A stretch of 57,376 nt of DNA from a virus, in IMG/VR virus record IMGVR_UViG_3300035698_002427, positions 1 through 57,376 of that record; one strand, 5' to 3'. Positions 1-7,592 of the stretch are shown here, one piece after another. Numbering within the stretch: position 1 is the first letter of the stretch; each line of letters opens with the position of its first letter. The notes under the pieces are model-generated. The model was not told the DNA's origin, searched no databases, and worked only from the letters and a program-made list of their open reading frames with translations. The position numbers and the translations under genes are program-made.

Positions 1-128
1 CATCGACAACCACAACCAACCCTTTAACGGGGACCACTTCATCCCCAACCACATCGACATCGACAACCACAACCAACCCTTTAACGGGGACCACTTCATC
101 CCCAACCACATCGACATCGACAACCACC
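1..128 (+). repeat. 57-bp in-frame tandem repeat, two copies plus a partial third
   Basis: The unit starting CATCGACAACCAC recurs at 1, 58 and 115. Copies one and two are essentially identical, and the third diverges after 13-14 bases. Because 57 is a multiple of three, the repeat keeps frame in the Thr-rich protein (19 residues per unit). More copies may lie to the left of the window. Confidence 0.85.
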
Positions 129-401
129 CCAAATCCTCTAACAACTACGTGTATTCCGTGTTATTTTCCAATACCAACGACACCAAACGCCCCACCCCCA
201 TATACTCTCCCCACGACAATCCCCGGATCTAATTTATCATATATATCAACACCCCCTCCACCAATAGATCCTCTAACACCATCTATCACCACGACTACCA
301 CGACTACCACTACCACGACTACCACGACAACAACTACTACCCCAGTCCCAACTACACCCCCCATTATCTGTCAACCCGCTTGCAAAGCGTTGAATTACTG
401 A
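3..401 (+). CDS. C-terminal part of a Thr/Pro-rich repetitive surface protein (5' end outside window)
   Basis: One open frame enters from the left edge and ends at TGA 399-401. It encodes about 132 residues made largely of Thr, Pro and Ser, with 19-residue tandem repeats first, a Pro-rich middle and a run of about 17 Thr (residues near 100-116), then a Cys-containing tail. Such mucin-like stretches are typical linkers or glycan-bearing stalks of virion surface proteins. The next gene downstream is a glycosyltransferase. That neighbour makes O-glycosylation of these Thr residues a possibility, but this is inference. The start and the main domain lie outside the window. Confidence 0.6.
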   Translation, partial: STTTTNPLTGTTSSPTTSTSTTTTNPLTGTTSSPTTSTSTTTPNPLTTTCIPCYFPIPTTPNAPPPYTLPTTIPGSNLSYISTPPPPIDPLTPSITTTTTTTTTTTTTTTTTTPVPTTPPIICQPACKALNY

Positions 402-414
402 TAAATCGTAGTAT

Positions 415-1251
415 ATGAGAAAATTAACAATCGGAATGACAACATTCGACGATTATGATGGCGTATACTTCACAATTCAAGGAATTAGAATGTTCCATCC
501 AGAAGTATTGGATGATATTGAGTTTGTAATCATTGACAATAACCCATCTGGCGCACATTCTACGGGCATCAGAGCCTTGACAAGTTGGGTAAAAGAGCCT
601 TTGCAATATTTTCCATTTACTAATCACCAATCCACCACGGTGAAGGACAAAGTTTTCAGTCTAGCGGATACCCCCTATGTCTTATGTATTGATTGTCATG
701 TCTTATTGGCCCCCGGATCTCTCAAAAAGCTAATAGATTACTACGACTCCAAAAAGGACAAGGGAAATCTACTCCAAGGACCATTAATATATGACGATCT
801 GACAAATATCAGCACCCATTTTAACATGGATACATGGGGATCTCATATGTGGGGGCAATGGGCGACCGATATCCGAGGAACGGACACCAAGAATGCGCCA
901 TTTGAAATTCCAGCACAGGGAATGGGCCTTTTCTCATCTAGAAAAAAAGATTGGCTTGGTTTCAATCCCTTATTTCGAGGCTTTGGAGGCGAAGAGGGAT
1001 ATATCCACGAAAAATATAGGCAGCACGGTAAAAAAACCATGTGCCTTCCATTTTTAAGGTGGTTACATCGATTCGAACGCCCAAATGGCGTCCCATATCC
1101 AAATAATTTAGAAGACAGGTTCAGAAACTACTACATTGGACACGAAGAACTCAATTTAGATACCGCTGACCTGTTTTGCCAATTTCCTCAATTCGCGAAT
1201 TGCGAACGTCTCAATAGAATTGACGAAGAAATCAAAGAAGCCCAAGCCTGA
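415..1251 (+). CDS. GT-A fold glycosyltransferase (family 2-like)
   Basis: This 278-residue protein has a GT-A N-terminus (residues 4-45, with beta-strand then EFVIIDNN, as in nucleotide-sugar binding). A region near residue 90 (LCIDCHV) sits where the DxD metal motif is expected. A C-terminal FRGFGGEEGYIHEKYR segment resembles the acceptor-side motif of galactosyl/GalNAc-transferase C-terminal domains. The donor and acceptor are unknown. A TAAATC box, a variant of the window's late motif, lies at 402-407, 7 nt before the ATG and next to the previous stop codon. It is convergent with the next gene, overlapping by 20 bp. Confidence 0.7.
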   Translation: MRKLTIGMTTFDDYDGVYFTIQGIRMFHPEVLDDIEFVIIDNNPSGAHSTGIRALTSWVKEPLQYFPFTNHQSTTVKDKVFSLADTPYVLCIDCHVLLAPGSLKKLIDYYDSKKDKGNLLQGPLIYDDLTNISTHFNMDTWGSHMWGQWATDIRGTDTKNAPFEIPAQGMGLFSSRKKDWLGFNPLFRGFGGEEGYIHEKYRQHGKKTMCLPFLRWLHRFERPNGVPYPNNLEDRFRNYYIGHEELNLDTADLFCQFPQFANCERLNRIDEEIKEAQA

Positions 1252-1465
1252 CTTCCGTTCGCATGTCTTCGATCAATGATACGTATCGTTCTTTGATATA
1301 GTCGTCTATTGCTAGAGGTTTTATCAATTTCGATAAATCAACCCCTAAAGTGGCAGCTTTTTCTTCAATAAAATGGAAAGCTTCTACTAAACATGCCCAC
1401 CTCGTATACTCCTCAACTGTCATTGTCTCAACAGTTCCGTCGTCCCTCATTATGTTCACTATCAT
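1232..1465 (-). CDS. small hypothetical protein
   Basis: A 77-residue acidic, mostly helical protein that I do not recognise. Its 3' end overlaps the end of the convergent glycosyltransferase gene by 20 bp. No clear promoter motif is visible. It is kept because it fills the space between two well-supported genes and lies in the same direction as the next one. A second in-frame Met at residue 6 could be the true start. Confidence 0.45.
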   Translation of the reverse strand: MIVNIMRDDGTVETMTVEEYTRWACLVEAFHFIEEKAATLGVDLSKLIKPLAIDDYIKERYVSLIEDMRTEVRLGLL

Positions 1466-1491
1466 AAGATGATATTATATTTCGGTTTTAA

Positions 1492-1980
1492 TTAAATGTC
1501 TTTTCCAACCGGAATGTCGAATGGCTGCTCCAAATTCATAGGTTCGCTTATTAGCACCATATCATATTGATTAGTGACCCGATATTTGTTCTTACAGTTT
1601 TCACACACTACTTCATTGTCTGAATCCGGGGGAAATAATCCCTCAAATGTGTTGCCCCCACAAATACAGGGCAATTTAACCAACATAGAGTCAAAAATTC
1701 CCTCGTATTCTTGAATGACTTCATTTTGTTGGTTTAAAATCTCTTCGTGTTCTGCTATGACCTTGTCATATTCCTCAACAATCTCGGTGGTTTGATCCAC
1801 GACTACAGGTTCTACGTCAGGCTTCAATATTGTTGCAACATACCAACCCACGCCCCATAGTCCAAGTAAGACTGATAAACTTTGCCATATTGCTATGGCT
1901 GGATATAGCCCAAGAGACAGTCCAAAAAGTGCGATGATGGGAATTATTACTAATTTATGTTTTTCGATGAATCTTATCAT
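1492..1980 (-). CDS. membrane-anchored protein with a zinc-ribbon-like domain
   Basis: 162 residues. Residues about 10-50 form two hydrophobic segments, a likely helical hairpin in the membrane. Residues 65-100 look like a coiled coil. A CIC...CENC arrangement (residues about 106-132) resembles a zinc ribbon. Function is unknown. The start ATG at 1980 lies 7 nt after a -10 box with a strong -35 (see promoter at 1988-2015), so the mRNA would have almost no leader. This points to host-polymerase (early) expression. Confidence 0.55.
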   Translation of the reverse strand: MIRFIEKHKLVIIPIIALFGLSLGLYPAIAIWQSLSVLLGLWGVGWYVATILKPDVEPVVVDQTTEIVEEYDKVIAEHEEILNQQNEVIQEYEGIFDSMLVKLPCICGGNTFEGLFPPDSDNEVVCENCKNKYRVTNQYDMVLISEPMNLEQPFDIPVGKDI

Positions 1981-1987
1981 ACAAGCT

Positions 1988-2015
1988 ATTGTAACGCGGT
2001 TTTAACCAATGTCAA
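1988..2015 (-). promoter_or_regulatory. sigma70-like promoter, leaderless geometry
   Basis: On the minus strand: TTGACA (2015-2010), 16 bp, TACAAT (1993-1988), 7 nt, then ATG at 1980. This is a near-consensus host-type promoter. It places the predicted start site at the start codon. Confidence 0.75.
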
Positions 2016-2018
2016 GTC

Positions 2019-2411
2019 TTATTGATAGATTTCGTCTTCGTAATCTTTCCTGTCGTCGCCCATGTGGCTAGTCCCAATTGAGTATTGCTCTAAAGTAGAA
2101 TCGACAGTTTGAAGTAAATATATCACAATCTTCTCTGTGTTCTTCATCAACTTATACAAGGATTCTTTATTTTTCACATCCTTAGTTTTTAAAATTGCTT
2201 CGATGGTCTTAGAAGCTTGAAACGCATTATCGATCACACTAGCATAGTATTCCGGTAGATTCGCCATTTCGAATGGTAAGGTGTTGGGGGCTTGATGTGT
2301 TTCCCTCTCCTCTTTTTTCCATTCCCTCATCTGTGTAGACGGATCTAGATCATAATCAATCTGTCCAGATACAAATTTTGTAGAATAAGGTGATTGTCCG
2401 TTGTTAGGCAT
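2019..2411 (-). CDS. hypothetical protein
   Basis: 130 residues. The N-terminal third is polar (SPYSTKF...). The rest is predicted helical, with a KNKES..KLMKNTEKIVIYLLQTVD segment. I do not recognise the family. The start is supported by TAAATA (2422-2417) exactly 5 nt before ATG 2411, the same arrangement as many virion genes here, so late expression is likely. Confidence 0.55.
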   Translation of the reverse strand: MPNNGQSPYSTKFVSGQIDYDLDPSTQMREWKKEERETHQAPNTLPFEMANLPEYYASVIDNAFQASKTIEAILKTKDVKNKESLYKLMKNTEKIVIYLLQTVDSTLEQYSIGTSHMGDDRKDYEDEIYQ

Positions 2412-2416
2412 GAATA

Positions 2417-2422
2417 TATTTA
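2417..2422 (-). promoter_or_regulatory. late-type promoter box TAAATA, 5 nt before ATG 2411
   Basis: The minus strand reads TTAAATA, 5 nt, ATG. It forms a divergent pair with the plus-strand box at 2433-2439. Confidence 0.6.
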
Positions 2423-2432
2423 ACCATTCACA

Positions 2433-2439
2433 CTAAATA
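2433..2439 (+). promoter_or_regulatory. late-type promoter box CTAAATA, 5 nt before ATG 2445
   Basis: CTAAATA followed by 5 nt and ATG. No -35 box is needed for the T4 gp55-type late promoter. A gp55-like factor is encoded at 28155-28607. Confidence 0.65.
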
Positions 2440-2444
2440 ATGTC

Positions 2445-2885
2445 ATGAGCAAGTTTGCCAATAATTTCCTAAAAGTGTTACAAGAGGCCCCAATGGATGA
2501 ATATGATGAAAGAAGTGCTATGGAAGGTTCCCTAGACGATGGAACGAATGCTTCTGAGTTTGACACTAATATGGAACCATCTCCGGAGGAACAAGGAGAA
2601 TCCGATGAAGTTGCAGATGCGATGTCGCGCAGAAATGAGCAAATTGTCGGTGAACTTCAAAGTTGGATCGACGAAATTCAAGGATTCCTTGAGTTTCTTA
2701 ATTCTGAGGACCCTAATAGTGTTCAATCAAAACTTGCTGCTGCTGTTCCTGATACCATCATGGATAAGATGAAACAAAGTCAACAAACCAAGATTTCTCG
2801 GGTTGCTGCGGACTTGGCGTCTCTCCATCAGAACTTTTTGGGATTTATGAGTCAGTCAAATAATGCAAAATTTAAATTTGTGTGA
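2445..2885 (+). CDS. putative internal head protein with capsid-targeting-like N-terminus
   Basis: 146 residues. The first residues, MSKFANNFLKVLQE|A, look like a T4 capsid-targeting sequence: short, amphipathic and ending in L-x-E, the T4 gp21 prohead protease site. A strongly acidic stretch (residues 17-60) follows, then a helical C-terminal half. The gene has its own late-type box and is followed by a clear terminator. Packaging into the head and cleavage after LQE are inferred. No function can be given for the mature part. Confidence 0.6.
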   Translation: MSKFANNFLKVLQEAPMDEYDERSAMEGSLDDGTNASEFDTNMEPSPEEQGESDEVADAMSRRNEQIVGELQSWIDEIQGFLEFLNSEDPNSVQSKLAAAVPDTIMDKMKQSQQTKISRVAADLASLHQNFLGFMSQSNNAKFKFV

Positions 2886-2918
2886 TTTATAAATCACCCT
2901 ATACAATTTATAATCTTC

Positions 2919-2949
2919 AAAAATCCACTATTTTTTAGTGGATTTTTTG
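2919..2949 (+). terminator. Rho-independent terminator
   Basis: A 12-bp stem, AAAAATCCACTA paired with TAGTGGATTTTT, with a 5-nt T loop, is followed by a T-rich tail. It lies 34 nt after the TGA of the preceding gene, confirming TGA as a real stop there. Confidence 0.85.
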
Positions 2950-2959
2950 TATCTATGGA

Positions 2960-2966
2960 CTAAATA
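2960..2966 (+). promoter_or_regulatory. late-type promoter box CTAAATA, 5 nt before ATG 2972
   Basis: CTAAATA, 5 nt (GAAAC), ATG. It lies just after the terminator, so the nuclease gene is an independent late unit. Confidence 0.65.
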
Positions 2967-2971
2967 GAAAC

Positions 2972-3976
2972 ATGAAGTTAAAATACGACGTAATATGGAA
3001 AACCAAAAACCCTAATCTCTTTGGAAGAGAAGAGGAAGTCCTATCTCTACATCTAAATGATAAGATATCTGTTTCAGAATTATCAAGAGTTTACAAATGC
3101 GATAGAAAACCAATCCAAAATCTCATAAAAAAGAATGGGTATAGCCCTAGACCAACAACATGCCCAAAGTTGGAAGGAAGAGAAGAAGAAATATTAAAAA
3201 TGTATATCACGGATCTCCTCACAGTTCAAACCATTCGAAAAAAGGTTAGTTGTTCGTATACTGTAATCAAAAACTTTTTAAAAAGAAATAATATTCAACT
3301 AAGAACTGCGGAAGAGAGTAGAAACACTGAAGATGGTAGAGTTAAAGGGACCGCCCAACGATTAAAACACCTAGACGATTTAAATACAGCGATTCAAATG
3401 TATAATAATGGGTCACCACTCCCAGATATAGCCCAGATGTACAACATGTCTGCGGTGGGATTACGTATAAAATTATTAAAAAATGGTGTAATATTAAGAA
3501 CGCCATCCGAATCGGCAACCCTTCAAACCACATATGATCGCAAAAAGGCAACCAATATGCTACATCGCGGTGTTGAAAACCCCATGCAAGATCCTGAAAT
3601 CTATGAAAAAAGTAATATAAATCGCTACAAGTTCAAATCATATATCATAAATGGTAAAACATTTAGCCATTTACAAGGATATGAACCACAGGCTATTGAA
3701 TATTTGATAAAACAACATAAAATCAATGTAAATGACATTCAAACTGGAAGACAGGTTCCAAAAATTAGATATTCCTTTGGAAGTAAACGTAAAATGTATT
3801 ATCCGGACATTTACATCAAAAAAGACAACCTCTTAGTGGAAGTCAAATGTCAATATACATACGACAACATGTTGGAATTAAACAAAACAAAACGTGCCGC
3901 GTCCCTCTCCAAAGGATATAACTATATAACTTTAATTTTTGATAATTTTGGTAAAACTTTAGTGGGGGAATTTTAA
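2972..3976 (+). CDS. free-standing homing endonuclease, PD-(D/E)XK type with three HTH repeats
   Basis: 334 residues. Three helix-turn-helix repeats of about 43 residues occupy the N-terminal half; the first two begin GREEE and all end in a G/N-x-x-x-R stretch, suiting recognition of a long DNA site. The C-terminal domain has YYPDIYI then LLVEVK (residues about 275-295), the D and E-x-K of the PD-(D/E)XK nuclease fold seen in some phage homing and Vsr-like enzymes. It is a single-gene unit with its own terminator upstream and late-type promoter, as expected of a mobile gene. It converges with the next gene, overlapping by 4 bp. Confidence 0.7.
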   Translation: MKLKYDVIWKTKNPNLFGREEEVLSLHLNDKISVSELSRVYKCDRKPIQNLIKKNGYSPRPTTCPKLEGREEEILKMYITDLLTVQTIRKKVSCSYTVIKNFLKRNNIQLRTAEESRNTEDGRVKGTAQRLKHLDDLNTAIQMYNNGSPLPDIAQMYNMSAVGLRIKLLKNGVILRTPSESATLQTTYDRKKATNMLHRGVENPMQDPEIYEKSNINRYKFKSYIINGKTFSHLQGYEPQAIEYLIKQHKINVNDIQTGRQVPKIRYSFGSKRKMYYPDIYIKKDNLLVEVKCQYTYDNMLELNKTKRAASLSKGYNYITLIFDNFGKTLVGEF

Positions 3977-4593
3977 TCTTCACCCAATTCACCCACAGGG
4001 GTCTCAACTTTAAATAGTTCTACTGTCAAATCGGGAAGCAATTCCCGCAAGGATCGACGATCCTTAGTATTTTTACATACCAAATCAAAGTAAACTTCTC
4101 CCAAATTATCATATCCACATGTGAAATAACAATCGAGTGATGATGTCGGAAAAACTGCTTCTGCTTCTGGGGTTGCCCGCCGAACTTCTGTCAATGCCTC
4201 GTTATAAAGATTAGGGAGATCTAATTGTGCTGCTTCTGCTCCAACTTGGGGGAGGTCTTTCCAAGGAATGCCACCAATAGTAGTAACTACAATATCATCC
4301 AACGCAAATTTCCATCTTCTGGTGCCATCTTCCGACGCAGATGGAAGTATTAGAGATCCACTTCGTTGATAATCGCAATCATTGATTAAACAATACCCTA
4401 AAGATCGAATATTATATGACATGCCATCATATCTTGTAATCCCCGATACATTATCACATATTCCCTTCGAGTAAACTACATTTTTATTGAACCTATTGAC
4501 AATGCCCCATCCATTTAGGTCACTATATAGCCGAAAGATTTTGGACATATCCTTATATGTATTCACCTTCACTTTTTCTTTTTTTGTATTCAT
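3973..4593 (-). CDS. hypothetical protein
   Basis: 206 residues that I do not recognise. It has several Cys and aromatic residues in the middle (NDCDYQRSG, CYFTCGYDNLGE) and no obvious membrane segment. The promoter at 4608-4635 supports ATG 4593. It is probably an early gene transcribed divergently from the small gene at 4690. Confidence 0.55.
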   Translation of the reverse strand: MNTKKEKVKVNTYKDMSKIFRLYSDLNGWGIVNRFNKNVVYSKGICDNVSGITRYDGMSYNIRSLGYCLINDCDYQRSGSLILPSASEDGTRRWKFALDDIVVTTIGGIPWKDLPQVGAEAAQLDLPNLYNEALTEVRRATPEAEAVFPTSSLDCYFTCGYDNLGEVYFDLVCKNTKDRRSLRELLPDLTVELFKVETPVGELGED

Positions 4594-4607
4594 AACTTGT
4601 AAATCGG

Positions 4608-4635
4608 ATTATAACGCCCAAAATCAAAAAATCAA
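4608..4635 (-). promoter_or_regulatory. sigma70-like promoter for the gene at 3973-4593
   Basis: Minus strand: TTGATT (4635-4630), 16 bp, TATAAT (4613-4608), 14 nt, ATG 4593. The predicted leader is about 8 nt. Confidence 0.65.
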
Positions 4636-4653
4636 GAGCAAAAATCCAATTTC

Positions 4654-4681
4654 TTGACTTTTTTTCCCTGATCTTTAAATA
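4654..4681 (+). promoter_or_regulatory. promoter with TTGACT and TAAATA
   Basis: TTGACT (4654-4659), 16 bp, TAAATA (4676-4681), 8 nt, ATG 4690. It has both a host-type -35 and the late-type box, so it could serve both RNA polymerase forms. Confidence 0.6.
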
Positions 4682-4689
4682 CTGTCACC

Positions 4690-4941
4690 ATGACAGACAC
4701 AGAATTAGCAGACAGGAAATTGAGAGCAGTTGAACTAGCAATTATCGCCGCCGAGCAGGCCGGGAACGGCACACTTGACGCTATCTCAAAAACTTACCTT
4801 TGGATTATAGCTGCCTGTGACTTGGGGTGCAAAAAACCTGTTACTCTTTATACTCCCGACCTTCATCTAACACAGGATTGCAGTAGCTCTAAGCCAATAC
4901 CGCCCCCAGATATCACAACCACGTCTAGTCTTACCACCTAA
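4690..4941 (+). CDS. small hypothetical protein
   Basis: 83 residues. An N-terminal helical region (ELADRKLRAVELAII) is followed by a Cys-containing middle and a Ser/Thr/Pro-rich tail. I do not recognise it. The start is supported by the promoter at 4654-4681. It is the only plus-strand gene between 4.6 and 14 kb. Confidence 0.45.
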   Translation: MTDTELADRKLRAVELAIIAAEQAGNGTLDAISKTYLWIIAACDLGCKKPVTLYTPDLHLTQDCSSSKPIPPPDITTTSSLTT

Positions 4942-4942
4942 T

Positions 4943-6037
4943 TTATAATTTTCCAAACAAAATCTTAAACTTGAGAATAGCCGATGGTCCACATTGGCTA
5001 TTTTCTTTTACAAACTTAGGTGATATACCATTTATACCAGTTTTTACGCAAATTTCATTAAAATCCTTATAATTTCCCCACTTTTTAGGCCAAATGAAGA
5101 CACATTCTCCTTGTTCAAGGAGTTTTTCTGTCTTTTCCCTTGAAGTTTTATCAATCCATTGACTATCTAAGACCCAAATCTTGTTAAAGAACTTTAATTC
5201 TTCTAATTGTTCTTGTTGGAGTCTCGTATATCTGTGATATCCCGCATTAATACCTCCCAGACCAATACCATTCTTAACGAAGAAGGAATCTATGGGACCC
5301 TCGAATAAAAATACATAATCTAATGATGCATCCACTCTTTCCATACCTGATATTGACTTGTCTGCGTTATATTTGGATATATATGAAGGTTTTTCGTCAG
5401 ATTCTAAAATCTTTCTGGACTGATAGAAGACAATTTTTCCACTAGTGTCCTTGAATGGTATAACTAACCGATTTTTGTGTGTATAGTCCCTCAGAGACAC
5501 GTATAAGGCGTCTGGCGCATTTATGGCACTATGTAACCTACGAGTCTCCACGACGCTCAGAGCAGTCTTCACAAGCCCGTTATCCCTATAGTAATCCATT
5601 TGGATGGGGTCGAATAAGTTGATTGAGTCATCTGGAAGAGTGGGATATTCCCGTTTCGGACCTTTGGCATCAAAGAGAGAAACATCCAAGGCGGTATCAG
5701 CATCTTGGACATCTTGGAATATTTCATCTTCTGTCATTTCCCCCACAGACTTGATCCATTCAAATGGACCCATACTTGCCCCACAATTATGACAAAATAT
5801 ATTGTTATTATCTGGGATATAGTAACACCGCTTCTTCTTACCCCAACTTTTCCCCTCTCGACATATAGGACAACACGACCTATATACTTTATCGTATTGG
5901 TTATACGATACCTTATACCCTAACTCATAAAACTTGGAAATAACATAATCCAGAGGTAGATCATAATTTTTGGGTGCGGTTTTCCGCAAACTTTTTTTCA
6001 GACGTTCTTCGAACAATCTTTGGAACTCTGTTGACAT
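4943..6037 (-). CDS. 61: DNA primase (T4 gp61-like)
   Basis: 364 residues, close to T4 gp61. An N-terminal zinc-binding domain (residues 55-87) shows CCPIC and CHNCG. A TOPRIM-type catalytic core follows, with FEGPIDSFF (residue about 245, catalytic Glu) and WVLDSQ (about 290, acidic motif). It makes RNA primers for the lagging strand and works with the gp41 helicase encoded at 12071-13381. It overlaps the end of the next upstream gene, so the two are translationally coupled. Confidence 0.88.
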   Translation of the reverse strand: MSTEFQRLFEERLKKSLRKTAPKNYDLPLDYVISKFYELGYKVSYNQYDKVYRSCCPICREGKSWGKKKRCYYIPDNNNIFCHNCGASMGPFEWIKSVGEMTEDEIFQDVQDADTALDVSLFDAKGPKREYPTLPDDSINLFDPIQMDYYRDNGLVKTALSVVETRRLHSAINAPDALYVSLRDYTHKNRLVIPFKDTSGKIVFYQSRKILESDEKPSYISKYNADKSISGMERVDASLDYVFLFEGPIDSFFVKNGIGLGGINAGYHRYTRLQQEQLEELKFFNKIWVLDSQWIDKTSREKTEKLLEQGECVFIWPKKWGNYKDFNEICVKTGINGISPKFVKENSQCGPSAILKFKILFGKL

Positions 6038-6230
6038 ACTTAATTATACCCTCATCTAATCCTAAATCAAACTTTTCTTCATCCATCCAGAGGTTTTTCA
6101 TATCTGGAACTGTCAAAAATCCACACTTCTCTTCGTCTTTTTCAATGAAAATTAAAAACTGACCCGCATAATCTCCTGTATAACACGCATACATCCTACC
6201 AAACTTAAACTTTTTTCTCTTGAACCACAT
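5961..6230 (-). CDS. small hypothetical protein
   Basis: 89 residues. It has a Lys-rich start (MWFKRKKFKFG), an aromatic beta-rich middle and a basic C-terminus. I do not recognise it. Its 3' end overlaps the start of the primase gene by 77 bp. It starts 2 nt after the stop of the gene upstream, so it is part of the same minus-strand replication operon. Confidence 0.5.
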   Translation of the reverse strand: MWFKRKKFKFGRMYACYTGDYAGQFLIFIEKDEEKCGFLTVPDMKNLWMDEEKFDLGLDEGIIKYVNRVPKIVRRTSEKKFAENRTQKL

Positions 6231-6232
6231 AA

Positions 6233-6529
6233 TTACGACTTTTTATTGACCATGAAGTTTCCGAACTCTTCCATAAATTGGCTATCCAGAGCATTCTTCT
6301 CCATTTTATTATTAAAGACCATAAGACTCACGGGATTTCCATCCACATCATATCCCATAACCCGATAACAATCTAAAAATTGACATAGGGTATCGGTAAG
6401 GGCTAAGTTGAGCCTATTCTTCTTGGGCCGTTCTCTACGTTCTGTTATTTTCACCTTCAGGGCGTCCCGAAGAATGTTTTTTACTTCCTCATCAGAAAAC
6501 TCATCTAACGCATGGTCATCATTATCCAT
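6233..6529 (-). CDS. small hypothetical protein in the replication operon
   Basis: 98 residues. It has an acidic N-terminus (DNDDHALDEFSDEEV), a basic stretch (ERRERPKKNR) and a helical C-terminus ending F-M-E-E-F-G-N-F. Its place beside the clamp suggests a replication or transcription accessory factor, but no T4 gene can be assigned. The start is supported by TAAATA 5 nt upstream. Confidence 0.5.
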   Translation of the reverse strand: MDNDDHALDEFSDEEVKNILRDALKVKITERRERPKKNRLNLALTDTLCQFLDCYRVMGYDVDGNPVSLMVFNNKMEKNALDSQFMEEFGNFMVNKKS

Positions 6530-6534
6530 ACATC

Positions 6535-6540
6535 TATTTA
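6535..6540 (-). promoter_or_regulatory. late-type box TAAATA overlapping the upstream stop codon
   Basis: Minus strand: TTAAATA, 5 nt, ATG 6529. The TAA stop of the upstream gene (6540-6538) is the first half of the box. Confidence 0.55.
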
Positions 6541-6876
6541 AGGCCCTTTTACAAAATCTCCACCAGTTTCTCTCTGGGGGATTCCCTTTTCGAGCAATGT
6601 TGTGACAATAACCTCCATAGATTGCGTCTGTAATCTGTATTTTGAAGAAAATACAACACCGCCGTCATCAAATTCAAAACTTACATCCCCCCGAAACTCT
6701 CGATTCTGGTAACATGTAATGTTAACAGATGCTCCCCCCGGATCTACCATCATTGTCCATTTGCGAGGATCGTGTTCTCCAAACTTTGCGAAAATTCGAA
6801 TGGCAACAAAACCACTCTCTTTCAATCTGCGAAGAAAATATCCATTCGTTGTGACTTTATTCTTAATTGGTTTCAT
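6538..6876 (-). CDS. hypothetical protein between the clamp gene and 6233-6529
   Basis: 112 residues from ATG 6876, which directly follows the gp45 stop (6878). A longer start at 6900 would lie inside gp45 and is less likely. The sequence is beta-rich (WTMMVDPGGASVNITCY, FEFDDGGVVFSSKY). I do not recognise the family. Confidence 0.5.
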   Translation of the reverse strand: MKPIKNKVTTNGYFLRRLKESGFVAIRIFAKFGEHDPRKWTMMVDPGGASVNITCYQNREFRGDVSFEFDDGGVVFSSKYRLQTQSMEVIVTTLLEKGIPQRETGGDFVKGP

Positions 6877-6877
6877 A

Positions 6878-7591
6878 TTATTTTGAAAGGCTTGATACAA
6901 TATAATTTAGTTCAACTTTTCCATTTTGCAACTTAATGTTACCGACACCCATGTCATTTATTTGGAATCGCGCAGTTGTGGCCTTTCCAAAATCAATGAG
7001 TCTCACATTATCAAGATTCAAAATAAATTCATCCATTTCAAAATCGACATCATCTCCGATCACAGACATGACATCGGTATTCATCATCGTTTTGTCTGCC
7101 AAGGACCAAACCATATGATCGTCGGCAGTATAAAGATATAGTTTGTTGGTGTCTTTGAAGATCGAACTGTTTTTGAGGAGTTGTTTTAGAAAATCCTTCC
7201 CAACATCAAAATTATAATCGTAAGTGAAACTTTGGATCTTGGTTAGAGATAATCGGGGCTCAATTAAGATACCATCAGCATATAGATGATATTTAAAACG
7301 AACTTGGGGGCCTCGATATTCAAAATTATTTGAATTGATAATAAATTCAACATCATCAGTTGGAATAAGTTTCAAAGACTTTGATAATTTTTGAACAGAT
7401 GGTAAATTAAACTTACCGGTCCCCTCAAAGTCTCCGTCCATGGAGTTCCAAAGAAACATGCTCCGATCATCAGATGATGCCAGTGCAAACATCTTATCTT
7501 CTTCAACATGAAGAATTATCGAATCACTTACCTTCCCCAGACTATCTAAAAATATTTGAAACTCCGCTTTGGGAATTTTTAAATTTGGCAT
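6878..7591 (-). CDS. 45: DNA polymerase sliding clamp (T4 gp45-like)
   Basis: 237 residues, against 228 in T4. Two similar halves of the processivity-clamp fold can be followed: residues 1-110, with LHVEEDKMFALASSDD, and 115-237, with LYLYTADDHMVWSLADKT, each carrying the usual beta-alpha-beta pattern. It tethers gp43 to DNA. In T4 it also activates late transcription with gp55, which fits the many late-type boxes here. The gene sits between two unknown small genes, 1-2 nt apart. Confidence 0.85.
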   Translation of the reverse strand: MPNLKIPKAEFQIFLDSLGKVSDSIILHVEEDKMFALASSDDRSMFLWNSMDGDFEGTGKFNLPSVQKLSKSLKLIPTDDVEFIINSNNFEYRGPQVRFKYHLYADGILIEPRLSLTKIQSFTYDYNFDVGKDFLKQLLKNSSIFKDTNKLYLYTADDHMVWSLADKTMMNTDVMSVIGDDVDFEMDEFILNLDNVRLIDFGKATTARFQINDMGVGNIKLQNGKVELNYIVSSLSK

Positions 7592-7592
7592 A

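Noticed and set aside
1-128. CRISPR array
   Set aside because: The repeats are directly adjacent, coding, and have no spacers.
161-364. Open frame on the minus strand encoding a long Val run
   Set aside because: It is the antisense of the ACC/ACG/ACT Thr repeats of the plus-strand protein; the composition is only a mirror of that repeat.
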